A program made the position numbers and the translations under genes. A stretch of DNA of 64,000 nt from Trinickia violacea (GTDB lineage Bacteria; Pseudomonadota; Gammaproteobacteria; Burkholderiales; Burkholderiaceae), in contig NZ_CP040078.1 of the NCBI RefSeq assembly GCF_005280735.1, positions 3,534,001 through 3,598,000 on the forward strand, read 5' to 3'. Shown piece after piece: positions 1-8,788 of this stretch. The notes under the pieces were generated by a model, which was given only the letters and a program-made list of their open reading frames with translations, was not told the origin of the DNA and searched no databases. The first letter of the stretch is position 1. Each line of letters starts with the position of its first letter.

Positions 1-2
1 CC

Positions 3-308
3 TTCGGCCTGATTCCGGCTGCGAAGAAAGAGCGCGTGCTGCCGCCGTCGCTGACGTTCAACGGCAAGCCGTATCAGTGGACGTCGCGCGCACTTCCCGA
101 TGAAATCCGCGTGCCGCTCTTCGACGCCTTCAAGGCCGGCCAATCCGTGAAAGACTTCATCGCGACGCCGAAGGACGCGAATCGCAATGCGGCGACGATC
201 GCGCGTCTCGAGCGTGAAACGGGCGCCGTCTACGCGGATGCGTGGCTCGAGGAATTGTCGGTGTCGCGCGCGCAGGTTGACGAGGCCACGGCGAAGCTCG
301 CCGCGTAA
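3..308 (+). CDS. C-terminal fragment of an unrecognised protein
   Basis: The reading frame is open from the left edge and ends with TAA at 306-308, so only about 101 C-terminal residues are visible and the true start lies outside the window. The fragment is soluble-looking and charged, with no membrane segment or cysteine motif. It contains the stretches FNGKPYQWTSRALPDEIR and ATPKDANRNAATIARLERE. I do not recognise the family. A GTG at 36 could act as an internal start but has no reason to be preferred. The gene converges with the acetyltransferase gene that ends at 394, across a possible shared hairpin. Confidence 0.6.
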   Translation, partial: FGLIPAAKKERVLPPSLTFNGKPYQWTSRALPDEIRVPLFDAFKAGQSVKDFIATPKDANRNAATIARLERETGAVYADAWLEELSVSRAQVDEATAKLAA

Positions 309-350
309 TTCGCGCGCCGAATTTCAATTGCGCTGCCTATGACATATGAC

Positions 351-388
351 CGGCGGTGACGCGCAGCTAAAGCGCAGCGCGACCGCCG
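351..388. terminator. Possible bidirectional hairpin terminator
   Basis: CGGCGGT (351-357) pairs with ACCGCCG (382-388), and GCGC/GCGC can pair inside. It lies between two converging genes that end at 308 and 394. Neither side has a T-run, so this is a weak call. Confidence 0.3.
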
Positions 389-393
389 CTCAG

Positions 394-2889
394 TCAAGCC
401 GAAGCGCTCTCCCCGAGCGCCAGGCGCAATCCCACCACGCTGGGATCGTCGGTTCGCGACACCGCGAACCCAAGCGCTTTCGCCAGCCCGATCATCGGCG
501 CATTCTCGGCGAGCACCTCCCCGACGATCCATCGCGTGCCGCGCGAGCGCACGTACTCGATGATCTTCGTCATCAAGAGCCGCCCCAGTCCCTTGCTCTT
601 GAGCGCTGAGCGTATCGCGACCGCGAACTCGGCCGCTTCGTTGTCCGGGTCCGTGATCGCGCGCACGACGCCGAGCGTGTATTCCATTCCGTTCTCGTCG
701 AAGGCGGTCGCGATCAGCGCCATCTCGCGGTCGTAATCGATCTGCGTCATGCGCGCGAGCTGCGAATGATCGAACCCGCGCACCGCGCCGAAAAAGCGCA
801 GGCGCAGATCATCGGACGTCATCGATTTGATGAAGGCGCTGTGCATGGCTTCGTCTTCGGGGCGGATCGGGCGAATCATCATGTGCTCGCCGTGCCAGTA
901 GAGGTTCTCCTCGAGACGGCGCGGGTACGGAACGATGGCGAGCCGGCTGCGCTTTGCAGCGACCGTCACGCGCGGTGCGACGAGCACGGCGCGCGTGCGC
1001 GTCACGCGCAGCGTCGCTTGCAGGCCGGCCACTTCCTTCACATCGCAGACCGCTCGCGACAACGCCGTCAGCGCCGCCAGCACCGGCTCGATCGACGACA
1101 CCGCCCGCGCATACGGCGAACGCGACACGACTTCGCGCGACAAAACCGGATTCAGCGGCGGCAGGCTATAGAAGCACATCGGCGCCGTGAGGCCGTCGAC
1201 AGACGGCGCGGTAAAACGGAACACCGGGCCGAAGTTCGCGTCGTCGCGCAATTCGATGGCGAGGTCGACGATCTTGGCGTCGTCGACGGCGGCGGCGGTT
1301 TCGGGGCAACCGGGCGCGTCGCGCGTCTCGACGATGCCGCCTTCGGTCACGCCGCCCTGGTACGAACGCAAGCTCGCCGTCTCAGCCGCGTGTTCGCGCA
1401 GCACCGTCAAACCGAAGCATTCGAAAAAGCGCGCCGCCTCCTCGCCCGCGAGCGCCGTCTGTCCGGCCGCCACCGCATTCCTGGCCTGCACCTGCGCGCA
1501 GTCGATCTGCTCGGGAACCTGAGCGGGCAGGCTCTCCGGCGTCTGCATCAGCAGCTCGCGCGCAAGCCGGTAGTCGACGAGACGCGCAAACGCGCGCGCA
1601 AGGCGTTGCGGCGTCGTATGAACGGGAATGCCTTGTGCGTGCAGCGCGTCGCGCGTCGCGTTATCGACGCCGCCAAAGAAGCACGCCAATAGCCCGCGGT
1701 AGGCGAGCTTGTGGTTCTCGATCAGCACGCGCGCGACCTCGGCGACAGGCGCGCTATGCGTCGGCGCGTGCACGACGAACGCGGTGCCCGTGTCGCGATG
1801 CGGCGCCAGCACCTCGAGCGCGCGCGCGAAATGCTCGGGCTTCGCGTCGTCGCCGAGCAACAGCGGATTGCCGGGCAACGCGGAGGGTGCGTCGCGCGAC
1901 GCGCTCAGATGCGGCAACGCTTCGGCCACCGCGCGCGCCGCCGCCTCCGGCCATTGCGCGAGCGCGTCGCCGGCGGCGGCGAACGCGTCGGCGGCGAGCG
2001 TCGCCACGCCGCGGTCGCTCGTGATCAGCGTGGCTGTCGAACTCGCCGCCACGCGTCCCACGCCGAGCGTTTCGATCTCGTCGAGCAGATCGTCGAGCGA
2101 ATGGACGCGCACCACGCCCGCGCGCTGGAACGCCGAGCTGTAGAGCGCATCGTCGGCATCCGCGCGCCCGGAGCGCAACGCGAGCACCGGCTTGTTGCGC
2201 GCCGCCGCCCGCGCCGCCGACATGAACTTGCGCGCCGCGCGCACCGTCTCGAGTTCGAGCAAGATCGCACGCGTGCTCGGGTCGCTCGCGAGATAGTCGA
2301 GCGCATCGCCGGCGTCGACGTCGGCTTCGTCGCCGAGCGCGATCGCGTGCGAGAACCCGAGCCCGCGCGCGTATGCCCAGCCGAGCACGGCATTCGTGAT
2401 CGCGTTCGACTGCGAAACCCAGGCGACACCGCCCTCCTTCACCGGAAACGGCGAGGCGGCGAAGCGGGCGTTGAACGCCGGCGTGATGACGCCGACGCTG
2501 CCCGGCCCGACGATGCGCAGCAAATAGGGCCGCGCCGCCGCGAGCGTCTGGGCGAGCACGGCGCGTTCCTCGCTGCGCTTGACCTCGCCGAAGATGATCG
2601 CCGCGCGCGTGCCGAGCTTGCCGAGCTTGTGAACGATGGCGGGCCAGGTGGCGGGCGGCGTGCAGATCAGCGCGACGGTGGGCGGCTCCGGCAGATCGTG
2701 GACGTCGCCGAATGCGACCAGCCCGCTCAGCTCGGCGTATTTCGGATTGACCGGCCAGACGGGGCCCGCGAAGCCGCCTTCGAGGACACGCGCCCACACC
2801 ATCGCGCCGACGCTGCGCGGCCGCAACGAGGCGCCGATCACGGCAACCGATTTCGGCCGAAACAACGCGTCGAGATTGCGAACGGACAT
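394..2889 (-). CDS. Pat-type acyl-CoA synthetase-like / GNAT acetyltransferase fusion
   Basis: This 831-residue protein resembles the Pat/YfiQ class of protein lysine acetyltransferases, which regulate enzymes such as acetyl-CoA synthetase. The N-terminus is a CoA-binding Rossmann-like domain (FRPKSVAVIGAS near residue 10). A succinyl-CoA-ligase-like domain follows, then a worn-down ATP-grasp-like segment, and from about residue 670 a GNAT domain with an acetyl-CoA loop (KSKGLGRLLM). Related NDP-forming acyl-CoA synthetases carry an SHTGAL catalytic-histidine loop after the phrase 'KAGR'. Here the text runs from ALRSGRADADDALYSSAFQRAG with that loop missing, so ligase activity is unlikely. 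The start at 2889 was chosen because MSVRNLDALFRPKSV matches the family N-terminus; the open frame upstream is non-coding. It diverges from the LysR gene at 3083, a plausible regulator. Confidence 0.85.
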   Translation of the reverse strand: MSVRNLDALFRPKSVAVIGASLRPRSVGAMVWARVLEGGFAGPVWPVNPKYAELSGLVAFGDVHDLPEPPTVALICTPPATWPAIVHKLGKLGTRAAIIFGEVKRSEERAVLAQTLAAARPYLLRIVGPGSVGVITPAFNARFAASPFPVKEGGVAWVSQSNAITNAVLGWAYARGLGFSHAIALGDEADVDAGDALDYLASDPSTRAILLELETVRAARKFMSAARAAARNKPVLALRSGRADADDALYSSAFQRAGVVRVHSLDDLLDEIETLGVGRVAASSTATLITSDRGVATLAADAFAAAGDALAQWPEAAARAVAEALPHLSASRDAPSALPGNPLLLGDDAKPEHFARALEVLAPHRDTGTAFVVHAPTHSAPVAEVARVLIENHKLAYRGLLACFFGGVDNATRDALHAQGIPVHTTPQRLARAFARLVDYRLARELLMQTPESLPAQVPEQIDCAQVQARNAVAAGQTALAGEEAARFFECFGLTVLREHAAETASLRSYQGGVTEGGIVETRDAPGCPETAAAVDDAKIVDLAIELRDDANFGPVFRFTAPSVDGLTAPMCFYSLPPLNPVLSREVVSRSPYARAVSSIEPVLAALTALSRAVCDVKEVAGLQATLRVTRTRAVLVAPRVTVAAKRSRLAIVPYPRRLEENLYWHGEHMMIRPIRPEDEAMHSAFIKSMTSDDLRLRFFGAVRGFDHSQLARMTQIDYDREMALIATAFDENGMEYTLGVVRAITDPDNEAAEFAVAIRSALKSKGLGRLLMTKIIEYVRSRGTRWIVGEVLAENAPMIGLAKALGFAVSRTDDPSVVGLRLALGESASA

Positions 2890-3082
2890 GGATACTCCAA
2901 CGTAGCGCCGCGCGAGGCGTCGCGGGCGGTCTCGAAACATCGCTAGCATAGGCGATCGAGCCCCCTCGCGCGATAGGTCCGGAGCGGTCGTTGCGGCTCC
3001 GCGCCGCGGCGAAATGTGGGCATAATCGCAGAACTCGACGCGCCCAACGCGCAATAACAAGTACGACGGAAGGACATAGACC

Positions 3083-3973
3083 ATGCGGCGCTTGCCATCG
3101 CTGATCGCGTTGCGCTTTTTCGAAGAGACGGCTCGGCACATGAGCTTCAATCGCGCAGCGACCGCGCTGTGCGTCACGCAAGGCGCCGTGAGCCGCCAAA
3201 TCAAGATTCTCGAGGATTCGCTCGGCACCAAGCTGTTCGAACGCGACCACAAAGGCATCCGCCTCACGCCCGCGGGCGCGCAATTGCTGCCGTGCGTCTC
3301 CGACGCCTTCGACACGATCGAGCGCGGCACGCGGCAGCTCGCGTCGATCACGGGACGCAAGCGCCTCGTGCTGTCGGTGCCGCCGACGTTCGCGACGCAG
3401 TGGTTTTCGCCGCGGCTCGGGTCGCTCGCGGTCGAGCTGCCGGATGTGGAGCTGTCGGTGCGCACGGGGCCCAGCGACGAGTGCCATTGCAACGTCCGCT
3501 TCGGCCGCGAGGCGCTGCCCGAAGGGCAATCGGAGCTGCTGATGATCGAGCGGCACACGCTGGTCTGCGCGCCCAAGCTCGCGAGCGAATCGCTCGAAAC
3601 CCTGCTCGAACGCGTGCCGGCGCTCCACGTGCTCTACAACGACACGCGGCTCGAACTGTGGCCGAACTGGCTCGCGCAAGCGCAGTTGCCCGCGCGCTAT
3701 GCCGAAAACGGGATCGAGTTTTCGAATCTGGAACAGGCGATTCACGCCGCGCGCAAGGGCGTCGGGCTTGCGGTTGTCGATCGCAACATGATTGCCGAGG
3801 AGCTGGCGGACGGCTCGCTGGTACGGATCTCCGATGTCGAAGTCATGGGGCCCTATGGCTACTGGCTCGATATCGGCGCGAACCATGCCACGTTTGAGCA
3901 CGTGCAGGCGTTCGCCAGCTGGATGCGCGAGGAAGTCCTGAAAATGTCCGACGAGGACGGCGGCACGCGCTAG
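3083..3973 (+). CDS. LysR-family transcriptional regulator (GcvA-like)
   Basis: This is a 296-residue LysR-type regulator. The N-terminal winged HTH covers residues 1-65 (SFNRAATALCVTQGAVSRQI, then LFERDHKGIRLTPAG), followed by a periplasmic-binding-protein-like effector domain. The opening RRLPSLIALRFFEETARHMSF is typical of the GcvA/AmpR branch. A GGAAGGA Shine-Dalgarno lies about 9 nt before the ATG. It is transcribed away from the Pat-like acetyltransferase gene across about 190 bp, the classic arrangement for a LysR regulator of its neighbour. The effector is not deducible. Confidence 0.9.
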   Translation: MRRLPSLIALRFFEETARHMSFNRAATALCVTQGAVSRQIKILEDSLGTKLFERDHKGIRLTPAGAQLLPCVSDAFDTIERGTRQLASITGRKRLVLSVPPTFATQWFSPRLGSLAVELPDVELSVRTGPSDECHCNVRFGREALPEGQSELLMIERHTLVCAPKLASESLETLLERVPALHVLYNDTRLELWPNWLAQAQLPARYAENGIEFSNLEQAIHAARKGVGLAVVDRNMIAEELADGSLVRISDVEVMGPYGYWLDIGANHATFEHVQAFASWMREEVLKMSDEDGGTR

Positions 3974-3986
3974 CCGTCACCGCGAT

Positions 3987-4010
3987 GGGCCGGCTCGGAC
4001 AGGCCGGCCC
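3987..4010 (+). terminator. Hairpin downstream of the LysR gene
   Basis: GGGCCGGC (3987-3994) and GCCGGCCC (4003-4010) form an 8-bp stem with an 8-nt loop, 13 nt after the LysR stop. There is no T-run on the plus strand. Confidence 0.4.
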
Positions 4011-4019
4011 CGTGGAAAA

Positions 4020-4057
4020 ATGGCGCGAACCTCGCCGGATAATGAGGCTCGCGCCAT
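4020..4057 (-). terminator. Intrinsic terminator of the cyo operon
   Basis: ATGGCGCGA (4020-4028) pairs with TCGCGCCAT (4049-4057). Inside, after one A/C mismatch, CCTC pairs with GAGG. On the minus strand the hairpin is followed by a TTTTT run (4020-4016). It lies 27 nt past the cyoD stop and is the best-formed Rho-independent terminator in the window. Confidence 0.65.
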
Positions 4058-4084
4058 GTTCAATTCAGGGCCTCGCGCCGCGCG

Positions 4085-4420
4085 CTATCGCGCCATCATG
4101 TTCATCGCGACGTTATGCATCACCCACACCGTCCCGATGACGAGGATGAGGATGCAGAGCACCGAATAAGCGAACGACATCGAATCCCAACGCTGCTGAG
4201 ACGACGCCAAGCCCATGTGCAGGAAGTACACGAGATGGACGAGGATCTGCACGATCGCCAGCACGGTAATCGCGATCAGCGACGCACTCGGCGACAGATA
4301 GCCGCCGATCACGAGCCCGAACGCCGCAACGGTCAAAATCACCGACAGCACGAACCCGACGACGTAGCCACGCGGGCTGCTGTGCCCCTCTTCCACTTGA
4401 GTTGTATGCGCTTGGGCCAT
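4085..4420 (-). CDS. cyoD: Cytochrome bo3 ubiquinol oxidase subunit IV
   Basis: CyoD is the small membrane subunit that stabilises the quinol oxidase. The 111-residue protein has the expected three transmembrane helices (about 20-42, 48-70 and 80-105) and the family phrase LVYFLHMG in the second. It is the last gene of cyoABCD. Its ATG at 4420 directly abuts the cyoC stop, so translation is probably coupled. An intrinsic terminator follows. No cyoE (haem O synthase) lies downstream, so that function must be encoded elsewhere. Confidence 0.93.
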   Translation of the reverse strand: MAQAHTTQVEEGHSSPRGYVVGFVLSVILTVAAFGLVIGGYLSPSASLIAITVLAIVQILVHLVYFLHMGLASSQQRWDSMSFAYSVLCILILVIGTVWVMHNVAMNMMAR

Positions 4421-5035
4421 TTAGATCACGCTCGCAAGGTAGACAAAGGAAAACACGCAGATCCACACGATATCGAGAAAGTGCCAGAAGAGACTGAGGC
4501 ACGTGAGCCGCGTGATTTCGCGTTGCGTCAGGTTCGGCTTCTTGATGACCTGCACCATGAGCACGGCCATCCAGATCAAACCGATCGTGACGTGCAAGCC
4601 GTGCGTGCCGACCAGCGTGAAGAACGCCGAGAAGAACGCGCTGCGCTGCGGACCCGCGCCTTCGTGAATCAGATGCGCAAACTCTTGCATCTCGAGCACC
4701 AGGAACCCGGCGCCGAGCAAGAACGTGACCGCGAGCCACTTGAGCACGGTGCCGCTCTTGCGCTGGTAGGCGCCGATCATCGCGAAGCCATACGTAATGC
4801 TCGACAGCAGCAGCAACGCCGTTTCCAGCGCGACGCCTGGAATATCGAACAAGTCCTTGGCTGTCGGCCCGCCCGCAAACTGATGCCCCAAGACCGCGAA
4901 CGTCACGAACAACGACGCGAACAGGAAGCAGTCGGTCATCAGGTACAGCCAGAATCCGAACACCGAATGCGACTCGTGGTGGTCGTGGCCGTGGCCCAAT
5001 TCGCCATGTGCGGCGACAAGGGTTTTCGTCGACAT
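4421..5035 (-). CDS. cyoC: Cytochrome bo3 ubiquinol oxidase subunit III
   Basis: CyoC is a membrane subunit of the haem-copper quinol oxidase that passes electrons from ubiquinol to oxygen. The 204-residue length is standard and about five transmembrane helices are visible. Family signatures include SVFGFWLYLMTDCFLFASLF near the N-terminus, FLVLEMQEFAHLI in the middle, and THGLHVTIGLIWM. The ATG overlaps the cyoB stop by one base (TGATG at 5037-5033), indicating translational coupling within the operon. Confidence 0.95.
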   Translation of the reverse strand: MSTKTLVAAHGELGHGHDHHESHSVFGFWLYLMTDCFLFASLFVTFAVLGHQFAGGPTAKDLFDIPGVALETALLLLSSITYGFAMIGAYQRKSGTVLKWLAVTFLLGAGFLVLEMQEFAHLIHEGAGPQRSAFFSAFFTLVGTHGLHVTIGLIWMAVLMVQVIKKPNLTQREITRLTCLSLFWHFLDIVWICVFSFVYLASVI

Positions 5036-7071
5036 CAGTTGACCTCCGCTTCTTCGAACGCATCGCTGCGTTCTTTTTCCTTTGCCTTGCCCGTGCGCGC
5101 ACCCGGCAACGAGGCGCGGTACTTGTCCTCGGTCGCCTTGACGACCGCGGCGGGAATGTAATAGCCGTCGTTATCCTGGAAGCTGCGGCCGATCACGATC
5201 GCGAAGATCGAGAAGAGCCCGACGGCGGCCAGCCACCAGATGTGCCAAACCAGGGCAAAACCGAGCACCAGCGAGGACATGCCGATAAAGAACCCGGCGC
5301 TCGTGTTCGACGGCATGTGAATGTCCTGGTAGACGACATCCTTGCCGAGACCGCGGCCCGTTTCCTTCATGTGAGCGAACGCGTCGAGCTCGTGAACCGT
5401 CGGAATGACCGCGAAGTTGTAGACCGGCGGCGGCGACGAGGTTGCCCACTCGAGCGTGCGGCCGCCCCACGGGTCGCCCGTCACGTCGCGATATTGCGGC
5501 TTCTTGCGGTTGAGCACGCCCACCCACACGCTCGCGATCTGGCACACGACGCCGGCCGCGATCAGCACCACGCCGAAAGCCGCAACGACCAGCCACGGAT
5601 GCCACGCCGGGTTGTCGTAGTGGTTCAGACGCCGCGTCATGCCCATGAAGCCGAGCACGTAGAGCGGCGTGAACGCCACGATAAAGCCCGACAGCCAAAA
5701 CCAGAACGACGCCTTGCAGAGCTTCTCGTTCAGCTTGAAACCGAACGCCTTCGGGAACCAGTACTGGACACCCGCCAGATAGCCGAACACCACACCGCCG
5801 ATGATCGTGTTATGGAAGTGCGCGACCAGGAACACGCTGTTGTGCAGCACGAAGTCCACGCCCGGAATCGCGAGCATCACACCGGTCATCCCGCCGATCG
5901 TGAACGTGACCATGAAGCCGATCGTCCACAGCACGGGCGCCGAAAACTCGATACGCCCGCGGTACATCGTGAACAGCCAGTTGAAGATCTTCACGCCGGT
6001 CGGGATGGCGATGATCATCGTCGCGATGCCGAAGAACGCGTTGACGTTGGCGCCGGAGCCCATCGTGAAGAAGTGGTGCAGCCACACGAGGAACGACATC
6101 ACCATGATGGCGCACGTCGCGTACACCATCATCCGATAGCCGAACAGCGGCTTCTTGGCGAACGTCGCGATCACTTCCGAATAAATGCCGAACGCCGGCA
6201 GAACCAGAATGTAGACCTCGGGGTGTCCCCAGGCCCAGATCAGGTTCAGGTACAGCATGACGTTGCCGCCGAGCTCGTTCGTGAAGAAGTGCATGCCGGC
6301 GTAGCGGTCGAGGCCGAGCAGCGCCAGCGTCACGGTCAGAATCGGGAACGTCGCCATGATCAGCACGTTCGAGCACAGCGCGGTCCACGTGAACACCGGC
6401 ATCTTCATGAGCGTCATGCCCGGCGCGCGCATCTTGATGATGGTCACGAAGAAGTTGACCGCGGTAATCAGCGTGCCGACGCCCGAGAGCTGCAGACTCC
6501 ATATGTAGTAGTCGACCCCGACGCCCGGGCTGTACCCCAGCTCCGACAACGGCGGATACGCGAGCCAACCCGTCTTCGCGAATTCGCCGACCACCAGCGA
6601 CACGTTGATCAGAATCGCGCTGATCGCCGTCATCCAGAACGAAAGCGAGTTCAGGAACGGGAAGGCCACGTCGCGCGCGCCGACCTGCAGCGGCACGATC
6701 AGATTGAACAGACCCACCATCAACGCCATCGCCATGAAGAAGATCATGATGACGCCGTGCGCCGTGAAGATCTGATCGTAGTGATGCGGCGGCAGATAGC
6801 CAGGGCCGTCGAAGGCCACCGCCTGCTGCACGCGCATCATGACCGCGTCGGCGAAGCCGCGCACCAGCATCAGCGTGGCGACCACGATGTACATGACGCC
6901 GATCCGCTTGTGGTCGACGCTCGTCAGCCACTCGGTCCAAAGATATTTCCACTTGCCGAAATAGGTGATCGCGCCACCCACTGCCAGCACCAGGATCGCC
7001 ATGAAGCCCGCCGCGCCCATGATGATGGGCTCGTGGTATGGGATCGCGTCGAGTGTCAGTTTTCCGAACAT
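5035..7071 (-). CDS. cyoB: Cytochrome bo3 ubiquinol oxidase subunit I
   Basis: CyoB is the catalytic subunit carrying low-spin haem b, haem o3 and CuB. The 678-residue length is normal for the family. Diagnostic elements are TSVDHKRIGVMYIV near the N-terminus, the CuB ligand helix WGHPEVYILVLPAFGIYSEV, HHFFTMG, and VAHFHNTIIGGVVFGYLAG with the haem-ligand histidines. About 14-15 transmembrane helices run through the protein. The ATG at 7071 sits 10 nt after the cyoA stop, with GGGG in Shine-Dalgarno position. The gene is complete with no frameshift. Confidence 0.97.
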   Translation of the reverse strand: MFGKLTLDAIPYHEPIIMGAAGFMAILVLAVGGAITYFGKWKYLWTEWLTSVDHKRIGVMYIVVATLMLVRGFADAVMMRVQQAVAFDGPGYLPPHHYDQIFTAHGVIMIFFMAMALMVGLFNLIVPLQVGARDVAFPFLNSLSFWMTAISAILINVSLVVGEFAKTGWLAYPPLSELGYSPGVGVDYYIWSLQLSGVGTLITAVNFFVTIIKMRAPGMTLMKMPVFTWTALCSNVLIMATFPILTVTLALLGLDRYAGMHFFTNELGGNVMLYLNLIWAWGHPEVYILVLPAFGIYSEVIATFAKKPLFGYRMMVYATCAIMVMSFLVWLHHFFTMGSGANVNAFFGIATMIIAIPTGVKIFNWLFTMYRGRIEFSAPVLWTIGFMVTFTIGGMTGVMLAIPGVDFVLHNSVFLVAHFHNTIIGGVVFGYLAGVQYWFPKAFGFKLNEKLCKASFWFWLSGFIVAFTPLYVLGFMGMTRRLNHYDNPAWHPWLVVAAFGVVLIAAGVVCQIASVWVGVLNRKKPQYRDVTGDPWGGRTLEWATSSPPPVYNFAVIPTVHELDAFAHMKETGRGLGKDVVYQDIHMPSNTSAGFFIGMSSLVLGFALVWHIWWLAAVGLFSIFAIVIGRSFQDNDGYYIPAAVVKATEDKYRASLPGARTGKAKEKERSDAFEEAEVN

Positions 7072-7081
7072 CTCGTTACCC

Positions 7082-7969
7082 CTACAGGATTCGGCACACG
7101 TTCCCCGACATGTCGAGGTAGTGGCCGTTGTTGTACTTCGCCATGATCTTGTGGAACAGCTCCGTGTCGCTCGACGAGAAATAGCGCACTGGATTCTTCA
7201 CGCTCGGCTTCGCGACGGCGTAGTAGGTATCCATGTCGAGCCGCTCGTTCGATGCCTTGACCTTCTGCACCCACGCCTTGAACTCTTCAGGGGAAACGGC
7301 GAGCGCACGGAATTTCATGTCCGAGAAGCCCTCGCCGCTGTAGTTCGCCGAGATGCCCGCGTAGTCGCCCGCGTGGTCGGCGACCAGATGCAGCTTCGTC
7401 TGCATGCCGGCCATCGCGTAAATCTGGCTGCCCAGCTGCGGAATGAAAAACGAGTTCATGACCGCATCCGATGTGATGCGGAAATTGACCGGCGTGCCGA
7501 CCGGAAACGCGATCTGGTTGACCGTCGCGATGCCGTACTCCGGATACACGAAGAGCCATTTCCAGTCGAGCGCGACGACCTGGATCTCGATTGGCTTGAC
7601 CTCCGATTCGATCGGCTTGTACGGATCGAGCTCGTGCGAGGTTTTCCAGGTCAGGACGGCGAGGAAAAGAATGATGAGCGTGGGGATGGTCCAGACCACG
7701 ACTTCGATCGCCGTGGAGTGCGCCCACTTCGGCGCGTAGGTTGCCTTCCGGTTCGACGCGCGGTAGCGCCACGCAAACACCAGCGTCAGAATGATCACTG
7801 GTATGACGACGATCAGCATCGCGAACGTTGACGTTCCGATCAGCGCTTTCTCCGCCGCGCCGATGCTGCCCTTCGGGTCGAGCACGTCGAGATTGCTGCA
7901 GCCGGCCAACAACATGACCAGTCCGATCTCGAAGGGCACTAACCACCTTCCAATGGTTTTTCTATCCAT
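7082..7969 (-). CDS. cyoA: Cytochrome bo3 ubiquinol oxidase subunit II (lipoprotein)
   Basis: CyoA is the quinol-oxidase subunit II, with a lipoprotein signal (lipobox LLAGC near residues 18-22), two transmembrane helices and a periplasmic cupredoxin-fold domain that lacks CuA ligands, as expected for a quinol oxidase. Recognisable text includes ALDWKWLFVYPEYGIATVNQ, FFIPQLGSQIYAMAGMQTKL and YSGEGFSDMKF. I chose the ATG at 7969 (MDRKTIGRWLV), not the longer frame starting at 8014, because AAGG lies just before it and the signal peptide then has a normal length. The protein is 295 residues. It is the first gene of the cyoABCD operon. Confidence 0.94.
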   Translation of the reverse strand: MDRKTIGRWLVPFEIGLVMLLAGCSNLDVLDPKGSIGAAEKALIGTSTFAMLIVVIPVIILTLVFAWRYRASNRKATYAPKWAHSTAIEVVVWTIPTLIILFLAVLTWKTSHELDPYKPIESEVKPIEIQVVALDWKWLFVYPEYGIATVNQIAFPVGTPVNFRITSDAVMNSFFIPQLGSQIYAMAGMQTKLHLVADHAGDYAGISANYSGEGFSDMKFRALAVSPEEFKAWVQKVKASNERLDMDTYYAVAKPSVKNPVRYFSSSDTELFHKIMAKYNNGHYLDMSGNVCRIL

Positions 7970-8406
7970 TACCTTAGCCCGGTTTATTGAACCACCCTGG
8001 TTGCTTCTTCGCATTCCTTAGCGCAATGACCGACTCTGGAACACGACGCGGCATTGTAGGAAGAGTCGTTTGTGCCGTCCGTGATCTTTCTCAAACAAAG
8101 CGCATAAAGCGCTTATGCTTTTGATTTTTTGGAGGGCGGGAGGTTGAAGGCGGGTGCGCTGCGCGAAGCGTTTTGCGGCCGGGACGCGTCGCCGGCGCGA
8201 CGCCTTGCGACAATTCGCCGCAAAGATGAAATTGCAGCAGGTATTTAGGGAAGCGAAGAAGTGGAGAAGATCGTCAACCCATCGAGCGCACTGCCGCGGC
8301 AATAAGCCGCGGCAGTGGCGCGAAGATCGACGATCGACGGGTAGGCGCCCGTTGGCGTATCGGCTAACGAGCGGAAATCTGGGCGGCGTCGCTTATACGA
8401 ATCCAC
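7970..8406. other. Upstream region of cyoA, no gene seen
   Basis: About 440 bp lie between cyoA and the cupredoxin gene. I find no convincing protein. The region must hold the cyo promoter. GCATAA/TTATGC (8102-8107 and 8113-8118, 5-nt spacer) is a small dyad upstream of cyoA that could be an operator. No clear FNR or ArcA box was recognised. A strong hairpin at 8289-8317 belongs to the cupredoxin gene. Confidence 0.5.
8289..8317 (-). terminator. Hairpin downstream of the cupredoxin gene
   Basis: CACTGCCGCGGC (8289-8300) and GCCGCGGCAGTG (8306-8317) form a perfect 12-bp stem with a 5-nt loop. It lies about 90 nt past the cupredoxin stop. No T-run follows on the minus strand. Confidence 0.5.
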
Positions 8407-8754
8407 CTACTGCACAGTGATGGTCCCCTTCATATACGGATGGATGCCGCAGCGCACGTTGTATACCCCGGGCTTGTCGAACTTGAACTGATACGTATCG
8501 TCCTCGTCGAGGGCGGAGGAGTGGAAAAGGCCGGCATCGTTGACGATCGAATGCGGCTCGCCGTCCTTGTTTTTCCAGATCACGGTCGTGCCCGCCTTGA
8601 CCGTGATGGACATCGGCGAAAACATGAAATTTTTGATGACGATCTCATTGGGCTCCTGTGCTTGCGCGGCTGGCAACCCGGCGGCCAGTGCCGCGATGAG
8701 CATCCCGTTTCCGACGCAGAGGACGAACGCGCGACGAAAGAAAGTGGCTAGCAT
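8407..8754 (-). CDS. Periplasmic cupredoxin (plastocyanin/amicyanin-like)
   Basis: A 115-residue exported blue-copper-type protein. A signal peptide occupies about residues 1-32 (cleavage after AQA). A single cupredoxin domain follows, with a complete type-1 copper ligand set: His68 (EPHSI), Cys102 and His105 (RCGIHPYM), and Met108. Such proteins shuttle electrons or carry copper in the periplasm. The gene begins 34 nt after the metallophosphoesterase stop on the same strand, so the two are very probably one transcript. A hairpin follows. The redox partner is unknown. Confidence 0.88.
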   Translation of the reverse strand: MLATFFRRAFVLCVGNGMLIAALAAGLPAAQAQEPNEIVIKNFMFSPMSITVKAGTTVIWKNKDGEPHSIVNDAGLFHSSALDEDDTYQFKFDKPGVYNVRCGIHPYMKGTITVQ

Positions 8755-8788
8755 GGTTTGGATCCTTGTCGAGTGAGCGATTTCGTTG

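Noticed and set aside
394..3576. Extension of the Pat-like gene to 1060 codons
   Set aside because: The added N-terminus is antisense to the LysR gene, and the family starts at MSVRNLDALF (2889).
5008..7146. A 712-codon plus-strand open frame opposite cyoB
   Set aside because: It is antisense to a certain gene and its composition (His/Arg/Asp-rich) is typical of G+C-rich shadow frames.
8102..8118. Treating GCATAA-N5-TTATGC as an FNR or ArcA box for cyo
   Set aside because: It does not match either consensus well enough.
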